From the NCBI GenBank assembly GCA_946622835.1, contig CAMOQI010000058.1, forward strand, positions 1 to 6,462: DNA of 6,462 nt, in the 5' to 3' direction. The stretch comes from an uncultured Candidatus Melainabacteria bacterium (GTDB taxonomy: Bacteria > Cyanobacteriota > Vampirovibrionia > Gastranaerophilales > Gastranaerophilaceae). The translations under genes were made by a program, and so were the position numbers. Under the pieces are notes generated by a model, which was given only the letters and a program-made list of their open reading frames with translations, searched no databases and had not been told where the DNA came from. This document shows, in pieces, positions 5,662-6,462 of the stretch (within the stretch, counting starts at the first letter, position 1; each line of letters begins with the position of its first letter).

Positions 5662-6462
5662 TTATGACAATTCTCTAATTATTTCTTGAGCTTCTTCACA
5701 TTCAGAGAATGTATCCGTAACTTTTTGCGCATACTCAAGTGCTTTTTCATTATTTCCAAGTTTTTTATGGCATTTAGCCAGATTCAAGAGTATATTTATA
5801 TTCAGGGGCGTTTTTTTGAGCATATTTTCAAACACAACTCTTGCCTGCTCATAATTTTCCAATTCAAAGTAACATAAACCCAAAAGATTCTGCACATCAG
5901 GAATTTGTTCAATTTCATAAGCTTTTACAAGATAAAATTTAGCCATATCATATTCTTTTGCCAAATAATATATTCTGCCCGCAATATATAGCAAAAATGC
6001 GGAATCTGCGGAATGTTTCAACACTTTATCTATTTGTTTTTTCGCTAAATCAATTTGTTTAAGATGCGTTTTATTGAGCGCAGAAAACGCGAGTGCATTA
6101 AGATTATTTGGCTCTAAATCTATCGCCCTTGCATACATTTCATCAGCTTTTTCAAAATCAGATGTAGAATGAAGGTAGTTTGCATACTCGACAACAATTG
6201 AATAATCATTCGGATCAAGGGAATATGCCTTTTCAAATTCATCTTTTGCATAGTCAAACAAACGCTTATTCAAATAAATAACTCCTAAATCTTTGTGCGC
6301 CGGTGCAAAATCAGGCTTAAGCCCGCAAACTTTTTTTAATATCTGCTCTGCACGGTCCATATCAGATGTCTTCACACAAAGTAACGCCAACTCATAATGC
6401 GTTTGATAGTTCACCGTCCCCTGTTTAATTATTCGTTCATATATTTCTTTTGCATTTGCAAA
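5662..6462 (-). CDS. TPR-repeat protein, 5' end cut off by window edge
   Basis: 266 residues are visible, almost entirely tetratricopeptide repeats, which form a helical scaffold for protein-protein contacts. Counting from the edge, a half repeat (1-16) is followed by seven 34-residue repeats from about residue 19 to 255, with the usual A8, A20 and P32-type positions (for example YELALLCVKTSDMDRAEQIL, then LKPD; DPND; LEPN). A short helix EEAQEIIRELS ends the protein. The GTG at 6414 can look like a start, but the frame stays open to the window edge and the codons before it (AKEIYERIIKQG) read as the second helix of another repeat, so the gene continues outside. No signal peptide or catalytic domain is visible here; an N-terminal domain such as a glycosyltransferase may exist upstream. 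The partner is unknown. It lies 325 bp upstream of mlaE on the same strand and is probably a separate transcript. Confidence 0.88.
   Translation of the reverse strand, partial: FANAKEIYERIIKQGTVNYQTHYELALLCVKTSDMDRAEQILKKVCGLKPDFAPAHKDLGVIYLNKRLFDYAKDEFEKAYSLDPNDYSIVVEYANYLHSTSDFEKADEMYARAIDLEPNNLNALAFSALNKTHLKQIDLAKKQIDKVLKHSADSAFLLYIAGRIYYLAKEYDMAKFYLVKAYEIEQIPDVQNLLGLCYFELENYEQARVVFENMLKKTPLNINILLNLAKCHKKLGNNEKALEYAQKVTDTFSECEEAQEIIRELS

Noticed and set aside
6412..6414. GTG as the start of the TPR gene
   Set aside because: The frame is open to the window edge and the preceding codons encode half of another TPR, so the gene is cut by the window.

Overview
The window is ordinary, AT-rich bacterial chromosome with no mobile element, CRISPR array, rRNA or tRNA that I can see. 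It holds seven genes. Two run off the edges: a PAP2-type membrane phosphatase at the left (+ strand) and a TPR protein at the right (- strand). An MlaE/MlaF lipid ABC transporter pair implies a two-membrane (Gram-negative-type) cell. The base composition, the MlaE-MlaF pair, a DapL-like aminotransferase and a divergent PurD-like protein would fit an uncultured gut lineage such as the non-photosynthetic Cyanobacteria relatives (Gastranaerophilales/Melainabacteria). That placement is inference from gene content and style and is not proven.

Layout from left to right: (1) the 3' part of a PAP2 phosphatase (+), ending 1 bp from the stop of a convergent gene. (2) A full-length PurD-shaped ATP-grasp protein (-, 786-2021) whose catalytic motifs have drifted. 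(3) A 136-bp divergent promoter region. (4) An 80-residue Asn/Tyr-rich protein (+, 2158-2400) that forms its own transcription unit, with an extended -10 box upstream and a strong hairpin terminator just after the stop. (5) A minus-strand operon read right to left: mlaE (5336-4527), mlaF (4488-3769) and a class I PLP aminotransferase (3737-2496), with gaps of 38 and 31 bp. Its 3' end faces the small gene, and the symmetric hairpin between them can stop transcription from both sides. (6) A 325-bp AT-rich gap that carries the mlaE promoter and little else. (7) The 3' part of a TPR-repeat protein (-).

MlaE and MlaF should form the permease-ATPase core of an inner-membrane lipid transporter. No MCE (MlaD) protein is adjacent, so the substrate-binding partner must be encoded elsewhere. 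The aminotransferase is probably co-transcribed with them, although no direct biochemical link is obvious.

The most notable signals are: the PurD-like protein with degenerate ATP/metal/substrate motifs; two genes (ATP-grasp and mlaE) whose ATG sits 6-7 bases after a perfect TATAAT with no Shine-Dalgarno, which suggests leaderless mRNAs; and the lone small Asn/Tyr-rich gene. I did not find a clear new multi-gene system.
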